Assembly: GCF_014205675.1 (NCBI RefSeq)
Contig: NZ_JACIIX010000015.1
Coordinates: 1-64,000, forward strand
Direction: 5' to 3'
Length of the DNA: 64,000 bases
From: Novispirillum itersonii
Lineage (GTDB): Bacteria > Pseudomonadota > Alphaproteobacteria > Rhodospirillales > Rhodospirillaceae
Shown here: piece by piece, positions 33,289 through 41,967 of the stretch
How the letters are laid out: every line of letters begins with the position of its first letter
Numbering within the stretch: position 1 is the first letter of the stretch
The notes under the pieces: model-generated
What the model saw: only the letters and a program-made list of their open reading frames with translations
Databases searched by the model: none
Told to the model about the DNA's origin: nothing
Made by a program: the position numbers and the translations under genes

Positions 33289-34677
33289 TCAGGCAAGGCT
33301 GATTTTCGACCGCACCCGGGCCGTCAGCAGCGCCACCGTCACCAGCCCCAGCGCCAGCCCGAAGGCCACCCGCAGGCCGGAGGCCGCAGACTCCGCCGAC
33401 GTCACTGCGCCCCCGGCCCCCCACAGAAACACCGCCCCCATCGCCGATGCCCCGGTGACCAGCCCCAGATTCCGCGACAGGTTCAGCAGCCCGGAAACCA
33501 CGCCACGCTGATCCGCCGCCCGCCCGCGCATCACTCCGGTGTTGTTGGCGGTCTGGAACAGCGCATACCCCGGCGTCAGCACCAGCAGAGCCAGCACATA
33601 ACCGCCCCATCCGCCGATCCCGGCCTGAACCGCCAGCCCTCCGCAGCCGATCAGCATGCCGGACAGCCCCCAGCGGGTCACACGGTCCGCCCCGAAGCGG
33701 TCCACCAGCCGCCCGGCCGGGGTCGCCGACAGTGCCGACATCACCGGGCCGGAGGACATCGCCACCCCGACCTGCGCCGCCGTCAGGCCGATACCCTGCG
33801 TCAGGTAGAACGGCCCGGCCACCAGCGTGGTCATCATCACCGCCGAAACCAGAAATCCCATCAGCAGCGATCCCCGCAGGGTTGGGTCCCGTAGCAGATC
33901 CAGCCGGATCAGCGGGGCCGGGCTGCTCCGCAATGACCACAGCACCAGACCGGAAACCACCGCCGCCCCGGCCAGCAGCCCGCCGCGCACGCTCAGGTCC
34001 ATCCCCCCGGTTCCCGTCATTGCCAGCGCATACCCGGCCAGTGCCACCACCAGCAAGCCCATGCTGCGGAGATCAAAGGCCGGATGCGGCCCGTCCTTCC
34101 CCGGTTCTTTCGGCACAGACAGCAGCACCAGCCCCAAGACCACCGCCGCCACCGCCGCAACGGCCAGAAACACCAGCGGCCAGCCCCACGCCTGTATCAG
34201 CAGCCCCCCGACCGACGGGCCACAGGCGGTGCCAATGGCCGACAGCGTGCCCATCATCCCCATCGCCCGCCCGGTGCGGTCCTTGGGGATCACATCGCCG
34301 ATCAGCGCCATGCTGACCGCCATCATCACCGCCGCCCCGGCCCCTTGCAGAATCCGCGCTGCCACCAGCAGCCACAGATCCGGCGCGGCGGCGCAGAGCA
34401 GCGACGCCAGCAGGAACAGGCCGGTTCCGGCCAGCAGCAGGCGGCGGCGGCCCCACAGGTCCGACAGCCGCCCCGCCCCGACCACCAGCGTCGTCAACGC
34501 CAGCAGATAGGCGACCACCACCCATTGCACCGCCGCCACCGGCTGACCGAACCCCAGCGCCAAAGATGGCAGGGTGACAGTGGCCACGCTGCCGCCAAGG
34601 GCCGACAGCAGCACACACAGGCCCAGCGCCGCCAGAACACCCGGACGGGCCGGGGAAGAAGAGGATATCGCCGACAT
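33289..34677 (-). CDS. MFS transporter, DHA2 (14-TM) type
   Basis: 462 residues with about 13-14 membrane segments. Motif A-like GRLSDLWGRRRLLL between helices 2 and 3, motif C LSAIGTACGPSVGGLL in helix 5 and the N-terminal LxxxLGGSVATVTLPSL point to a drug:H+ antiporter of the EmrB/QacA type. The start MSAISSSS at 34677 is preceded by CAGGAG; the frame is open much further upstream. Divergent from a LysR regulator with a palindrome between, so it is probably its target. Substrate unknown. Confidence 0.9.
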   Translation of the reverse strand: MSAISSSSPARPGVLAALGLCVLLSALGGSVATVTLPSLALGFGQPVAAVQWVVVAYLLALTTLVVGAGRLSDLWGRRRLLLAGTGLFLLASLLCAAAPDLWLLVAARILQGAGAAVMMAVSMALIGDVIPKDRTGRAMGMMGTLSAIGTACGPSVGGLLIQAWGWPLVFLAVAAVAAVVLGLVLLSVPKEPGKDGPHPAFDLRSMGLLVVALAGYALAMTGTGGMDLSVRGGLLAGAAVVSGLVLWSLRSSPAPLIRLDLLRDPTLRGSLLMGFLVSAVMMTTLVAGPFYLTQGIGLTAAQVGVAMSSGPVMSALSATPAGRLVDRFGADRVTRWGLSGMLIGCGGLAVQAGIGGWGGYVLALLVLTPGYALFQTANNTGVMRGRAADQRGVVSGLLNLSRNLGLVTGASAMGAVFLWGAGGAVTSAESAASGLRVAFGLALGLVTVALLTARVRSKISLA

Positions 34678-34753
34678 CGGGCATCTCCTGAAAACAGTCA
34701 TTCCATGCCGCCAAGGGTAGTCCCCGCCCCGATATGGCGGAAGACGCACGGTT

Positions 34754-34770
34754 TGCAGTATAATGCTGCA
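34754..34770. promoter_or_regulatory. Putative LysR-type operator
   Basis: TGCAG-N7-CTGCA inverted repeat with TATAAT in the spacer, 28 bases before the lysR start and 77 before the MFS start. The T-N11-A shape and AT-rich centre fit a LysR box overlapping a promoter. Confidence 0.5.
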
Positions 34771-34797
34771 TGAAACGCCATCACCGGAGCAGCCCCG

Positions 34798-35697
34798 ATG
34801 CCGCTGCCTGACCTGAACCTGCTGATCCCCCTGCATGCCCTGCTGACAGAAGGCAACGTCGCCCGCGCCGCTGCCCGCCTGCATCTCAGCCCCTCCGCCA
34901 CCAGCCGGGCACTGGCCCGCCTGCGGGAGGTCACCGGTGACCCGCTGCTGGTCCGGGCCGGGCGCGGGCTGGTCCCGACGCCACGGGCACTGGCCCTGCG
35001 GGAGGAGGTTCAGGCCCTGCTGGAATCCGCACAGCGCGTGCTGCGCCCGGAAAGCGCCATCGACCTGACCCGCCTCGACCGGGTGTTCACCCTGCGCGCC
35101 AGCGATGGTTTCGTCGAAAGCTTCGGTCCGGCCCTGCTGGAACGTGCCGCCGCCGAAGCACCATTGGTCCGCCTGCGCTTTCTGCCCAAACCGGAGAAGG
35201 ACACCACCCCCCTGCGCACCGGGGCGGTGGATCTGGAGATCGGGGTGGTGACCGAAGAAACCGGCCCGGAACTGCGGACTCAGGCCCTGTTTCAGGATCG
35301 GATGGTCGGTGCCGTCCGTGCCGGGCATCCGCTTCTGGCCGCACCGGTGACGGCGGAACGCTTCGCCGCCGGGGATCATGTGCTGATGTCACGCCGGGGC
35401 GTCAGTCAGGGCCTGACCGATACCGCCCTTGCCGCTCTCGGCCTGCGGCGGCGGGTGGTGGTGACAGCGGGCGGCTTTTCCGAAGTGCTGGCACTGGCCC
35501 GCAGCAGTGACCTGATCGCCACGGTGCCAGACCGCTTCACCCGGGCCCTGCGCGACGGAATGGTCAGCTTTCCGCTACCGTTCCCGATGCCGGGACTGAC
35601 CATCTCCCTGCTGTGGCATCCGCGTCTGGATGCTGACCCCGGCCACCGCTGGCTGCGCGACTGCGTCCGCAGCCTGTGCACGGCGCAGCCGGGATAA
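34798..35697 (+). CDS. LysR family transcriptional regulator
   Basis: 299 residues. N-terminal HTH (about 3-62): LNLLIPLHALLTEGNVARAAARLHLSPSATSRALARLREVTGDPLLVRAGRGLVPT. The C-terminal substrate-binding domain (about 90-295) is of the PBP2 NodD/LysR kind. It is transcribed divergently from the MFS exporter and probably regulates it in response to an exported compound. No SD stronger than GAGCAG is seen. Confidence 0.93.
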   Translation: MPLPDLNLLIPLHALLTEGNVARAAARLHLSPSATSRALARLREVTGDPLLVRAGRGLVPTPRALALREEVQALLESAQRVLRPESAIDLTRLDRVFTLRASDGFVESFGPALLERAAAEAPLVRLRFLPKPEKDTTPLRTGAVDLEIGVVTEETGPELRTQALFQDRMVGAVRAGHPLLAAPVTAERFAAGDHVLMSRRGVSQGLTDTALAALGLRRRVVVTAGGFSEVLALARSSDLIATVPDRFTRALRDGMVSFPLPFPMPGLTISLLWHPRLDADPGHRWLRDCVRSLCTAQPG

Positions 35698-36051
35698 AGA
35701 ACCATGAGAGAACGCTAATCCGGTACTGACATCTGTATTCAATCAGGCTGTCGGGCACGGCACGTTCGGTGATCGCGGGGTTTACCGAATACGCCAAAGC
35801 CAAGGCGGTGGCCGCTCAGGGGGTACGCGACCCTCCCCGTAAGAGCCAGCTGACGCTCGCCCAACCGGACCCGCGAATTTCCCGGTTGTCAGAGCGGCCA
35901 CGGAAAGAATATCGCGCCGATCCGCCTTGCTTGCAAGATGCCCGCCCTCAGCAAAGCCAAACGCAGCCAAACCGGTAAGGTTGCTCAGGCATCCGAAGCA
36001 TAATTGCCTCTTCAAATACCCCATGCTGCCCCCGGCCTCAGGCAAGAAACA
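35698..36051. other. Long intergenic region, possibly decayed element
   Basis: About 350 bases with no SD-supported gene. Both strands have moderate-length open frames with low-complexity-free but unfamiliar translations (for example around 35769-35978 on plus). The composition resembles coding DNA, so a degraded insertion element or gene remnant is possible; I could not match it to a family. Confidence 0.3.
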
Positions 36052-36073
36052 GGGCCCCGGTTTCCCGGAGCCC
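36052..36073 (-). terminator. Terminator after the acyl-CoA ligase
   Basis: 9-bp stem (one G-T pair) with a TTTC loop on plus; on the minus strand GGGCTCCGG-GAAA-CCGGGGCCC is followed by TGTTTCTTG. It is 28 bases past the stop. Confidence 0.7.
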
Positions 36074-36100
36074 CATCCCGATACAGGCTGTCTGGTCCGG

Positions 36101-37756
36101 TTACAGCGGCACGCTGTCGCCGACCTCATCCTGAAGCTGCTTGCGCAGCACATACTTCTGGATCTTACCGGTGGAGGTCTTCGGCAGATCACCGAACCGC
36201 ACATCGCGCGGGCACTTGAACCCGGCCAGATTGGCCTTGCAGTGGGCGATAATGTCTTCCACCGTCAGATTGTGACCGGGCTTCAGCTCCACGAAGGCGC
36301 ACGGGGTTTCCCCCCACTTGATATCCGGCTTGGCCACCACGGCGGCCAGCGCCACCGACGGATGCTTGTGCAACACCCCTTCCACCTCGATTGACGAGAT
36401 ATTCTCGCCACCGGAGATGATGATGTCCTTGGAGCGGTCTTTCAGCTGGATGTACCCATCCGGGTGCATCACCCCAAGGTCACCGGTATGGAACCAGCCC
36501 CCGGCGAAAGCCTCGTCAGAGGCACGCGGGTTCTTCAGGTAGCCGCGCATCACCTGATTGCCGCGACAGAACACCTCACCGATGGTTTCGCCATCGGCCG
36601 GAACCGGCTGCATGGTGGTGGCGTCGGCCACCATCAGATCAAACTGAAGGGTATAGGGCACCCCCTGCCGTGCCTTCAGGCGGGCCTTTTCCTCGATGTC
36701 GCCGTGGTCCCATTCTTCCTTCCACGCACAGACCACCGACGGGCCATAGGTTTCGGTCAGCCCGTAAACGTGGGTAACGCGGAAGCCCTGCTGCTCCATG
36801 CTGGCCAGCACGCTGGCCGGGGGCGGCGCGGCGGCGGTCATCACGTTAACGATGTGGTCGAAGGACCGCTTTTCCTCTTCCTTCGCATTCAGGATCATCC
36901 CCAGCACGATCGGCGCGCCGTTGACGTAGGCAACCTTGTGATCGGCGATGGCGTCATAGATCACCTTGGCCGACACCCGGCGCTGGCAGACAAAGGTGCC
37001 CGCCGTCATTGCCACCGTCCACGGAAAGCACCAGCCGTTGCAGTGGAACAGCGGCACGTTGGACAGGATCACCGGATGCGGCCCCATGCCCCAGTCCAGC
37101 GCGTTGGAGACGGCGGTCAGATAGGCCCCACGATGGCTGTAGACCACACCCTTCGGGTTGCCGGTGGTGCCGGAGGTGTAGTTGAGGGCGATGGCATCCC
37201 ATTCATTGGCAGGCAGCGCCCACTGATAAGCCGGATCCCCGGCGGCAATGAAGGCTTCGTAGTCGCATTCGCCGATCTTCGGGCCGGGGTTTTCACACTC
37301 CGGATCGTCGATATAGATCACCAGCGGCTTGTAAAACACCTTGCCCAGAATATGGGTGACCAGTTCGCCGAATTCCCGGTCGGTGATCAGCACCTTGGCC
37401 TCGCCATGGTCGAGGATGAAAGCGATGGCGTCGGCATCCAGCCGGGTGTTGATGGCATTCAGCACCGCACCGATCATCGGCACGCCAAAATGCGCCTCGT
37501 ACATTTCCGGGGTGTTGTGGGCCAGAAAGGCAACCGTGTCCCCGGTGCTGATCCCGCGCTGCGCCAGCGCCGAGGCCAGACGGCGCGACCGGGCATCGGT
37601 CTCTTTCCACGTAAAGCGGCGCTGGCCATGGATCACCGATGTGTAATCGGGGAAGACCCGTGCCGCCCGTTGCAGGAAGGAGACCGGGGTCAACGGCACA
37701 TAATTGGCCGGGTTCTGGTCCAGATGCAGCTCATAAGGGTTGGTCGTCGTGCCCAC
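36101..37756 (-). CDS. Acyl-CoA synthetase (AMP-forming)
   Basis: 551 residues. Activates a carboxylic acid with ATP and CoA. AMP-binding motif LNYTSGTTGNPKGVVYSHRG (about 190-210), VYGLTETYGP, GWFHTGDLGVMHPDGY and the C-terminal catalytic lysine segment PKTSTGKIQKYVLRKQL are present. Closest to the medium/long-chain and methylmercaptopropionate-type ligases (length about 550, start NPYELHLDQNPANYVPLTP). The start is GTG at 37756 with GGAGG about 9 bases upstream. Substrate is uncertain; aryl-acids from the nearby keto-acid pathway are possible, but the gene is 8 kb away. Confidence 0.92.
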   Translation of the reverse strand: MGTTTNPYELHLDQNPANYVPLTPVSFLQRAARVFPDYTSVIHGQRRFTWKETDARSRRLASALAQRGISTGDTVAFLAHNTPEMYEAHFGVPMIGAVLNAINTRLDADAIAFILDHGEAKVLITDREFGELVTHILGKVFYKPLVIYIDDPECENPGPKIGECDYEAFIAAGDPAYQWALPANEWDAIALNYTSGTTGNPKGVVYSHRGAYLTAVSNALDWGMGPHPVILSNVPLFHCNGWCFPWTVAMTAGTFVCQRRVSAKVIYDAIADHKVAYVNGAPIVLGMILNAKEEEKRSFDHIVNVMTAAAPPPASVLASMEQQGFRVTHVYGLTETYGPSVVCAWKEEWDHGDIEEKARLKARQGVPYTLQFDLMVADATTMQPVPADGETIGEVFCRGNQVMRGYLKNPRASDEAFAGGWFHTGDLGVMHPDGYIQLKDRSKDIIISGGENISSIEVEGVLHKHPSVALAAVVAKPDIKWGETPCAFVELKPGHNLTVEDIIAHCKANLAGFKCPRDVRFGDLPKTSTGKIQKYVLRKQLQDEVGDSVPL

Positions 37757-37889
37757 GATCGCGTTCCTCCGTCGATCCTGTCAATTTGCGGTCCCATGTG
37801 CGCCATCGGGGGTCGTGAGTGTTCCGGTCTGTCGCCTGATTGTCCCCATACGGCGCACGAAGCGTACTCCGCGCCTGCGTGCGGCGCAA

Positions 37890-37904
37890 CATAATGTCAT
37901 TATG
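37890..37904. promoter_or_regulatory. Palindromic operator between acyl-CoA ligase and MFS genes
   Basis: CATAATG-T-CATTATG, a near-perfect palindrome with a one-base centre, in an otherwise GC-rich 290-base divergent region, 134 bases before the ligase start. No regulator gene adjoins it. Likely binding site of an unlinked repressor. Confidence 0.45.
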
Positions 37905-38047
37905 ATGCACGGAAGATCTGCCGTGCCGGAAATGCGTGGCAAAAATGCGCGGGAACAGAATCTCCTTGGCACGGCGGGCTTGTCAGCGGCAGCCGTTCCG
38001 GCGCACAGTGCCGCCTGAAGACTCCCCCGTTGCCGGATTGCCCTGCC

Positions 38048-39214
38048 GTGTCCCGCCTTCTGTCCTCCGATGCCCTGCGTCTGTCCCTGCTCTATGGGGC
38101 GTGGTTCTGCGTTCCCGGCATCCAGTTGCCGTTCTGGCCGGTGTGGCTGCAACACCGTGGCCTGTCGGCGGTGGAGATCGGCATTGTGCTGGGGGCGGTC
38201 TACTGGGCGCGGGTGATCAGCAATCCACTGATCGGCAGTGCGGTGGACCTATGGGGACGGCGTGACCGCATGCTGGCGATCCTCGGTATCGTCTCGGCGG
38301 TACTGATGGCAACGTATCTACTAGCAGATGGTTTCTGGCCGATCCTGATTGTGTCGCTGCTGGCCTCCGCCCTCTATGCCGGGATTGTCCCGATCAGCGA
38401 AACCATCACCATGGCCCTGAACGCTGCCGGGCGGGTGGAATACGGACGGATCCGCATGTGGGGGTCCGCCACCTTCATCGTGATGGCCGGGATTGCCGGG
38501 CTGGCCATCGACCACAGCCCGACGGCGGAAGTGATCGTCTGGATGGTGATCGGCTGCGCCGCCATCACCTGCCTCGCCTGCTTCCTGCCGCCAAAGATTG
38601 ATGCCGACCGCCCCAAAGGCCCCCGGGAACCGTGGAGCGCCATTTTAAAAGACAGACCGTTCATTCTCTTTCTGTTTGCTCTCGGCTGCTTTCAGGGCAG
38701 CCACACCATGTTCTATGGCTTCGGCACCCTGCACTGGCGGGCGGCGGGGATCTCTCCGGTGATCATTGGGGCGCTGTGGGCGGTGGGGGTGATTGCCGAA
38801 ATCCTGCTGTTTGCCTTCTCCCCGCAGATCCTGAAACGGCTGCAACCCCGCCATCTGCTGGCTCTGGCCGCCTTCGGCGGGTTGCTGCGCTGGATGGTGA
38901 TGCCGTTCACCACCTCGCTGTGGGTCCTGTTTCCCCTGCAAAGCCTGCACGCCCTGACCTTCGGCTGTGCCCATCTGGGGGCGATGCACAGCGTTGGCCG
39001 GATGGTCAGCCCCGGCCTGACGGCGCGGGCACAATCGCTGTATTCCTCCATCGCCGCCGGAGTGATTCCGGGTATCCTGATGCTGGGGGCCGGGCCGCTG
39101 TACAATCATCTCGGCGGCTGGGCCTTCATGACCTCCGCCCTGCTCTCCGGCGGTGGATACCTAGTGTTACGGCTGATTCCCCCCGCCGCTTTCACCCGGA
39201 CCTACTCCCCTTAA
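38048..39214 (+). CDS. MFS transporter, HcaT-like
   Basis: 388 residues with about 12 membrane segments. SRLLSSDALRLSLLYGAWFCVPGIQLPFWPVWLQHRGLSAVEIGI is the opening of the MFS_1-like/HcaT (3-phenylpropionate permease) group; GRIRMWGSATFI and GALWAVGVIAEI are further signatures. The start is uncertain: GTG at 38048 fits homologues; a TTG at 38030 also lies in frame. Divergent from an acyl-CoA ligase, so it may import an aromatic or fatty acid for activation, which is inferred. Confidence 0.88.
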   Translation: MSRLLSSDALRLSLLYGAWFCVPGIQLPFWPVWLQHRGLSAVEIGIVLGAVYWARVISNPLIGSAVDLWGRRDRMLAILGIVSAVLMATYLLADGFWPILIVSLLASALYAGIVPISETITMALNAAGRVEYGRIRMWGSATFIVMAGIAGLAIDHSPTAEVIVWMVIGCAAITCLACFLPPKIDADRPKGPREPWSAILKDRPFILFLFALGCFQGSHTMFYGFGTLHWRAAGISPVIIGALWAVGVIAEILLFAFSPQILKRLQPRHLLALAAFGGLLRWMVMPFTTSLWVLFPLQSLHALTFGCAHLGAMHSVGRMVSPGLTARAQSLYSSIAAGVIPGILMLGAGPLYNHLGGWAFMTSALLSGGGYLVLRLIPPAAFTRTYSP

Positions 39215-39229
39215 CCCGGATTAACCGCC

Positions 39230-39928
39230 ATGACCCCGCCCCGCCCGCCCCGCAGCCGCCCGGTGATCCTGAGGGGACTGCCCGGCCTTGATCCGGCCCC
39301 CCGGCAGCGCCCCAGACCACAAAAGCGCCCTGTGGAGCCCCCCCGCAGCAACGGCCCCAGCCGGACCATTGCCTTCCACAAGCCCTATGGGGTGCTGTGC
39401 CAGTTCACCCCGGACCAGCCCGGCCAGAAGACGCTGGCGGATTTTGATCTGCCGCCGGACCTGTACCCGGTCGGGCGGCTGGATCAGGACAGTGAAGGCC
39501 TGCTGCTGCTGTCCAACAACGGCCGCCTGATCAAGCACCTGCTGGAACCGCGCTTCGGCCACCCCCGCACCTATCTGGTGCAGGTGGAGAACATACCGAC
39601 CGAGGAGGCCCTGACCGCCCTGCGCGACGGAGTGACCATCCGCATCAACAAGCAGGATCACCATACCCTGCCCGCCAAGGCATCCCTCGACAGCAGCGAG
39701 CCGGATCTTCCGCCGCGTGACCCGCCGGTCCGCTACCGGGCCGCCATCCCCACTGCCTGGCTGCGCCTGACCCTGACCGAGGGCAAAAACCGGCAGGTGC
39801 GGCGGATGACGGCGGCGGTCGGCTTCCCCACCCTGCGGCTGGTCCGGGTTGCCATCGGGGCGCTGGACCTCGGGTCACTGGCCCCGGGTCAGTGGCGCGA
39901 TGTGACGCCGGAAGAGATCGGCCTGTGA
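39230..39928 (+). CDS. Pseudouridine synthase, RluE/RsuA family
   Basis: 232 residues. Isomerises uridine to pseudouridine in rRNA. A basic Pro/Arg head of 45 residues precedes the catalytic domain; [37 protein letters not shown] (catalytic Asp in RLDQD) and [17 protein letters not shown] are the family signatures. Length and [10 protein letters not shown] suggest RluE (23S U2457), which is not certain. It starts 15 bases after the MFS stop and overlaps the MocA-like gene by 4 bases (GTGA). Confidence 0.9.
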   Translation: MTPPRPPRSRPVILRGLPGLDPAPRQRPRPQKRPVEPPRSNGPSRTIAFHKPYGVLCQFTPDQPGQKTLADFDLPPDLYPVGRLDQDSEGLLLLSNNGRLIKHLLEPRFGHPRTYLVQVENIPTEEALTALRDGVTIRINKQDHHTLPAKASLDSSEPDLPPRDPPVRYRAAIPTAWLRLTLTEGKNRQVRRMTAAVGFPTLRLVRVAIGALDLGSLAPGQWRDVTPEEIGL

Positions 39929-40548
39929 CCGCCCCCACCTCCCCCCTTGCCCTGATCCTTCTGGCGGCGGGGCGGTCCAGCCGCATGCAGGGCCGCCACA
40001 AGCTGCTGGAAGAGATCGGCGGGGAACCGATGGTCCGCCGCAGCGCCCGCACCGCGCTGGACAGCGGACTGGGGCCGCTGGTGGTGGTCACCGGTTTTCA
40101 GGCGGAGCAGATTGCCGCCGCCCTGCACGGCCTGCCCCTGACCCTGACCCATGCCCCGGATTTTGCTGATGGCCTGTCGGCCTCGCTGCGGGCCGGGCTG
40201 CGGGCCTGCCCGCCGGACTGTGCCGGGGCGATGATCCTGCTGGCGGATATGCCGGATGTGTCGGTGGCCGATCTGCGGGCGCTGGCGGAAGGCTGGCGGC
40301 AGGCCCCGCCCCCGGCCGTGGCCGTCACCGCCCGCGACGGCCGACGCGGCAATCCGGTGCTGTGGGACCACGCCTATTTCCCCGAGCTGTCCGCCGTCGA
40401 AGGCGACACCGGCGGGCGGGAGGTGCTGCAACGCCATGCCGCCCATGTGTGGAAAGTCGAACGCCCCGGCAACGCCATCTTCACGGATATCGACACCCCG
40501 GAGGATCTGGCTGCCCTGCGGGCGCGGCTGGCGGCGGATCGGCCCTGA
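39925..40548 (+). CDS. MocA-like nucleotidyltransferase
   Basis: 207 residues. [30 protein letters not shown] (about 7-36) is the nucleotide-binding signature of the MobA/MocA group, and [16 protein letters not shown] and [10 protein letters not shown] follow. Probably transfers CMP to molybdopterin (MocA) or a related cofactor. The start is GTG at 39925, overlapping the pseudouridine-synthase stop, so translation is coupled. It ends 2 bases from the convergent flavoprotein. The window thus holds two such enzymes, mobA and this one. Confidence 0.85.
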   Translation: MTAPTSPLALILLAAGRSSRMQGRHKLLEEIGGEPMVRRSARTALDSGLGPLVVVTGFQAEQIAAALHGLPLTLTHAPDFADGLSASLRAGLRACPPDCAGAMILLADMPDVSVADLRALAEGWRQAPPPAVAVTARDGRRGNPVLWDHAYFPELSAVEGDTGGREVLQRHAAHVWKVERPGNAIFTDIDTPEDLAALRARLAADRP

Positions 40549-40549
40549 C

Positions 40550-41848
40550 TCAGGCCCGGGGGGTGCGGTCTGTCAGAAAGCGTCGGACTCCTTCTGCCGC
40601 CCGCAGGGCGGTGGCATAGCAGCCGGTCAGCAGATATCCGCCGGTGGGGGCCTCCCAGTCCAGCATTTCCCCGGCGCAGAACACCCCCGGCAGGGCCGTC
40701 AGCTCCAGATCCTCGGTCAGGGCCTCGCGGCGGATGCCTCCGGCGGTGCTGATCGCCTCGTCCAGCGGGCGCAGGGCTGACAGGACAACCGGCAGATCCT
40801 TCACCGCTGCCGCCACCGCCGCCGGGCTGGACCACAGTCCTGGCGGGGTACACTCCCGCAGCAGGGCCAGTTTCACCCCGTCCAGACCCAGCACTTTTTT
40901 CAGGTGGGTGGACCACGACCGGCTGCCGCGCGGGCGGGCCACCAGCGCCATCACCTCGGCCTCCGGGCGGTCCGGCAGCAGATCCATCCGCAGATCGGCC
41001 GATCCGGCGTGTTCAATCTGCTGGCGGAGCAGCCGCGACACGGCGTAAATCACGCTGCCTTCAAGGCCGTCGGCACTGATCACCGCCTCCCCCTTGCGCC
41101 ACGGCGTCCGGGTGCCGTTATCATCAAGGGTGCGGACCGCGATGGTTTTCAGTGGGGTTCCGGCAAAGCGGGTCACAAAATCGGCTGACCATGGGCGGAG
41201 AAAGCCACAGTTGGCAGCCCGCAGCGGACTGACCGCAACCCCGGCCTGCTCCAGCAGCGGCATCCACTGACCGTCAGACCCCAGCCGGGCCCAGCTTCCG
41301 CCGCCCAACGCCAGCACCACCGCATCAGCGGCGACGGTCACCGGACCATCCGGTGTCTGAAAGCACACCTGCCGCTGCCCCTCCGAGGTGGCCGCACCGA
41401 ACCCGGTCCAGCGGTGGCGGACATGCAGATGCACCCCCAGCCCACGCAGACGGCGCAGCCACGCCCGCATCAGCGGTGCCGCTTTGAAATCGGTGGGAAA
41501 CACCCGCCCGGAGGTGCCGACAAAGGTCTCAATCCCCAGTGCCGCCGCCCAATCCCGCAGGGCCTGCGGCGGGCAGGCCCGCACCATCGGCTCCAGCCAC
41601 GCCTGTTGCGGGGCATAGCGGGTGACAAAACGGTCAAGGGGCTCCGAGTGGGTCAGGTTGAGGCCACCGCGCCCGGCCAGCAGGAACTTGCGGCCCGGAG
41701 ACGGCATGGCATCGTAGAGATCCACCACGGTATGCGGCTGTGCCGCCAGGGTTTCAGCGGTATACAGGCCCGCCGGGCCACCCCCGACAATAATAACCCG
41801 CCGGGGAGTCTGCTGGTGGGGGGTCTGCTGGTGCGGAACGCCTGACAC
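40550..41848 (-). CDS. BaiN/HI0933-type FAD-dependent oxidoreductase
   Basis: 432 residues. Binds FAD through VIIVGGGPAGLYTAETLA (about 18-36); GRKFLLAGRGGLNLTHSEP (about 52-70) is the diagnostic motif of this flavoprotein family, and GGSWARLGSDGQW, GGIRREALTEDLEL and GVFCAGEMLDWEAPTGGYLL are further conserved blocks. The reaction is unsettled in this family. The start is GTG at 41848 with AGGA 8 bases upstream, and the N-terminus repeats HQQTP twice. Convergent with the MocA-like gene. Confidence 0.92.
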   Translation of the reverse strand: MSGVPHQQTPHQQTPRRVIIVGGGPAGLYTAETLAAQPHTVVDLYDAMPSPGRKFLLAGRGGLNLTHSEPLDRFVTRYAPQQAWLEPMVRACPPQALRDWAAALGIETFVGTSGRVFPTDFKAAPLMRAWLRRLRGLGVHLHVRHRWTGFGAATSEGQRQVCFQTPDGPVTVAADAVVLALGGGSWARLGSDGQWMPLLEQAGVAVSPLRAANCGFLRPWSADFVTRFAGTPLKTIAVRTLDDNGTRTPWRKGEAVISADGLEGSVIYAVSRLLRQQIEHAGSADLRMDLLPDRPEAEVMALVARPRGSRSWSTHLKKVLGLDGVKLALLRECTPPGLWSSPAAVAAAVKDLPVVLSALRPLDEAISTAGGIRREALTEDLELTALPGVFCAGEMLDWEAPTGGYLLTGCYATALRAAEGVRRFLTDRTPRA

Positions 41849-41967
41849 GCCCTGATCCTTTTGCCACGGTCATCGCTATGCCGGGCACCATAACGGTTTC
41901 ACCCGGACTCGCAACTGCTGACGGCCCGTGATGCGGCAGAACGGGTTCTGCCGGGAGTCCCTTCCGG

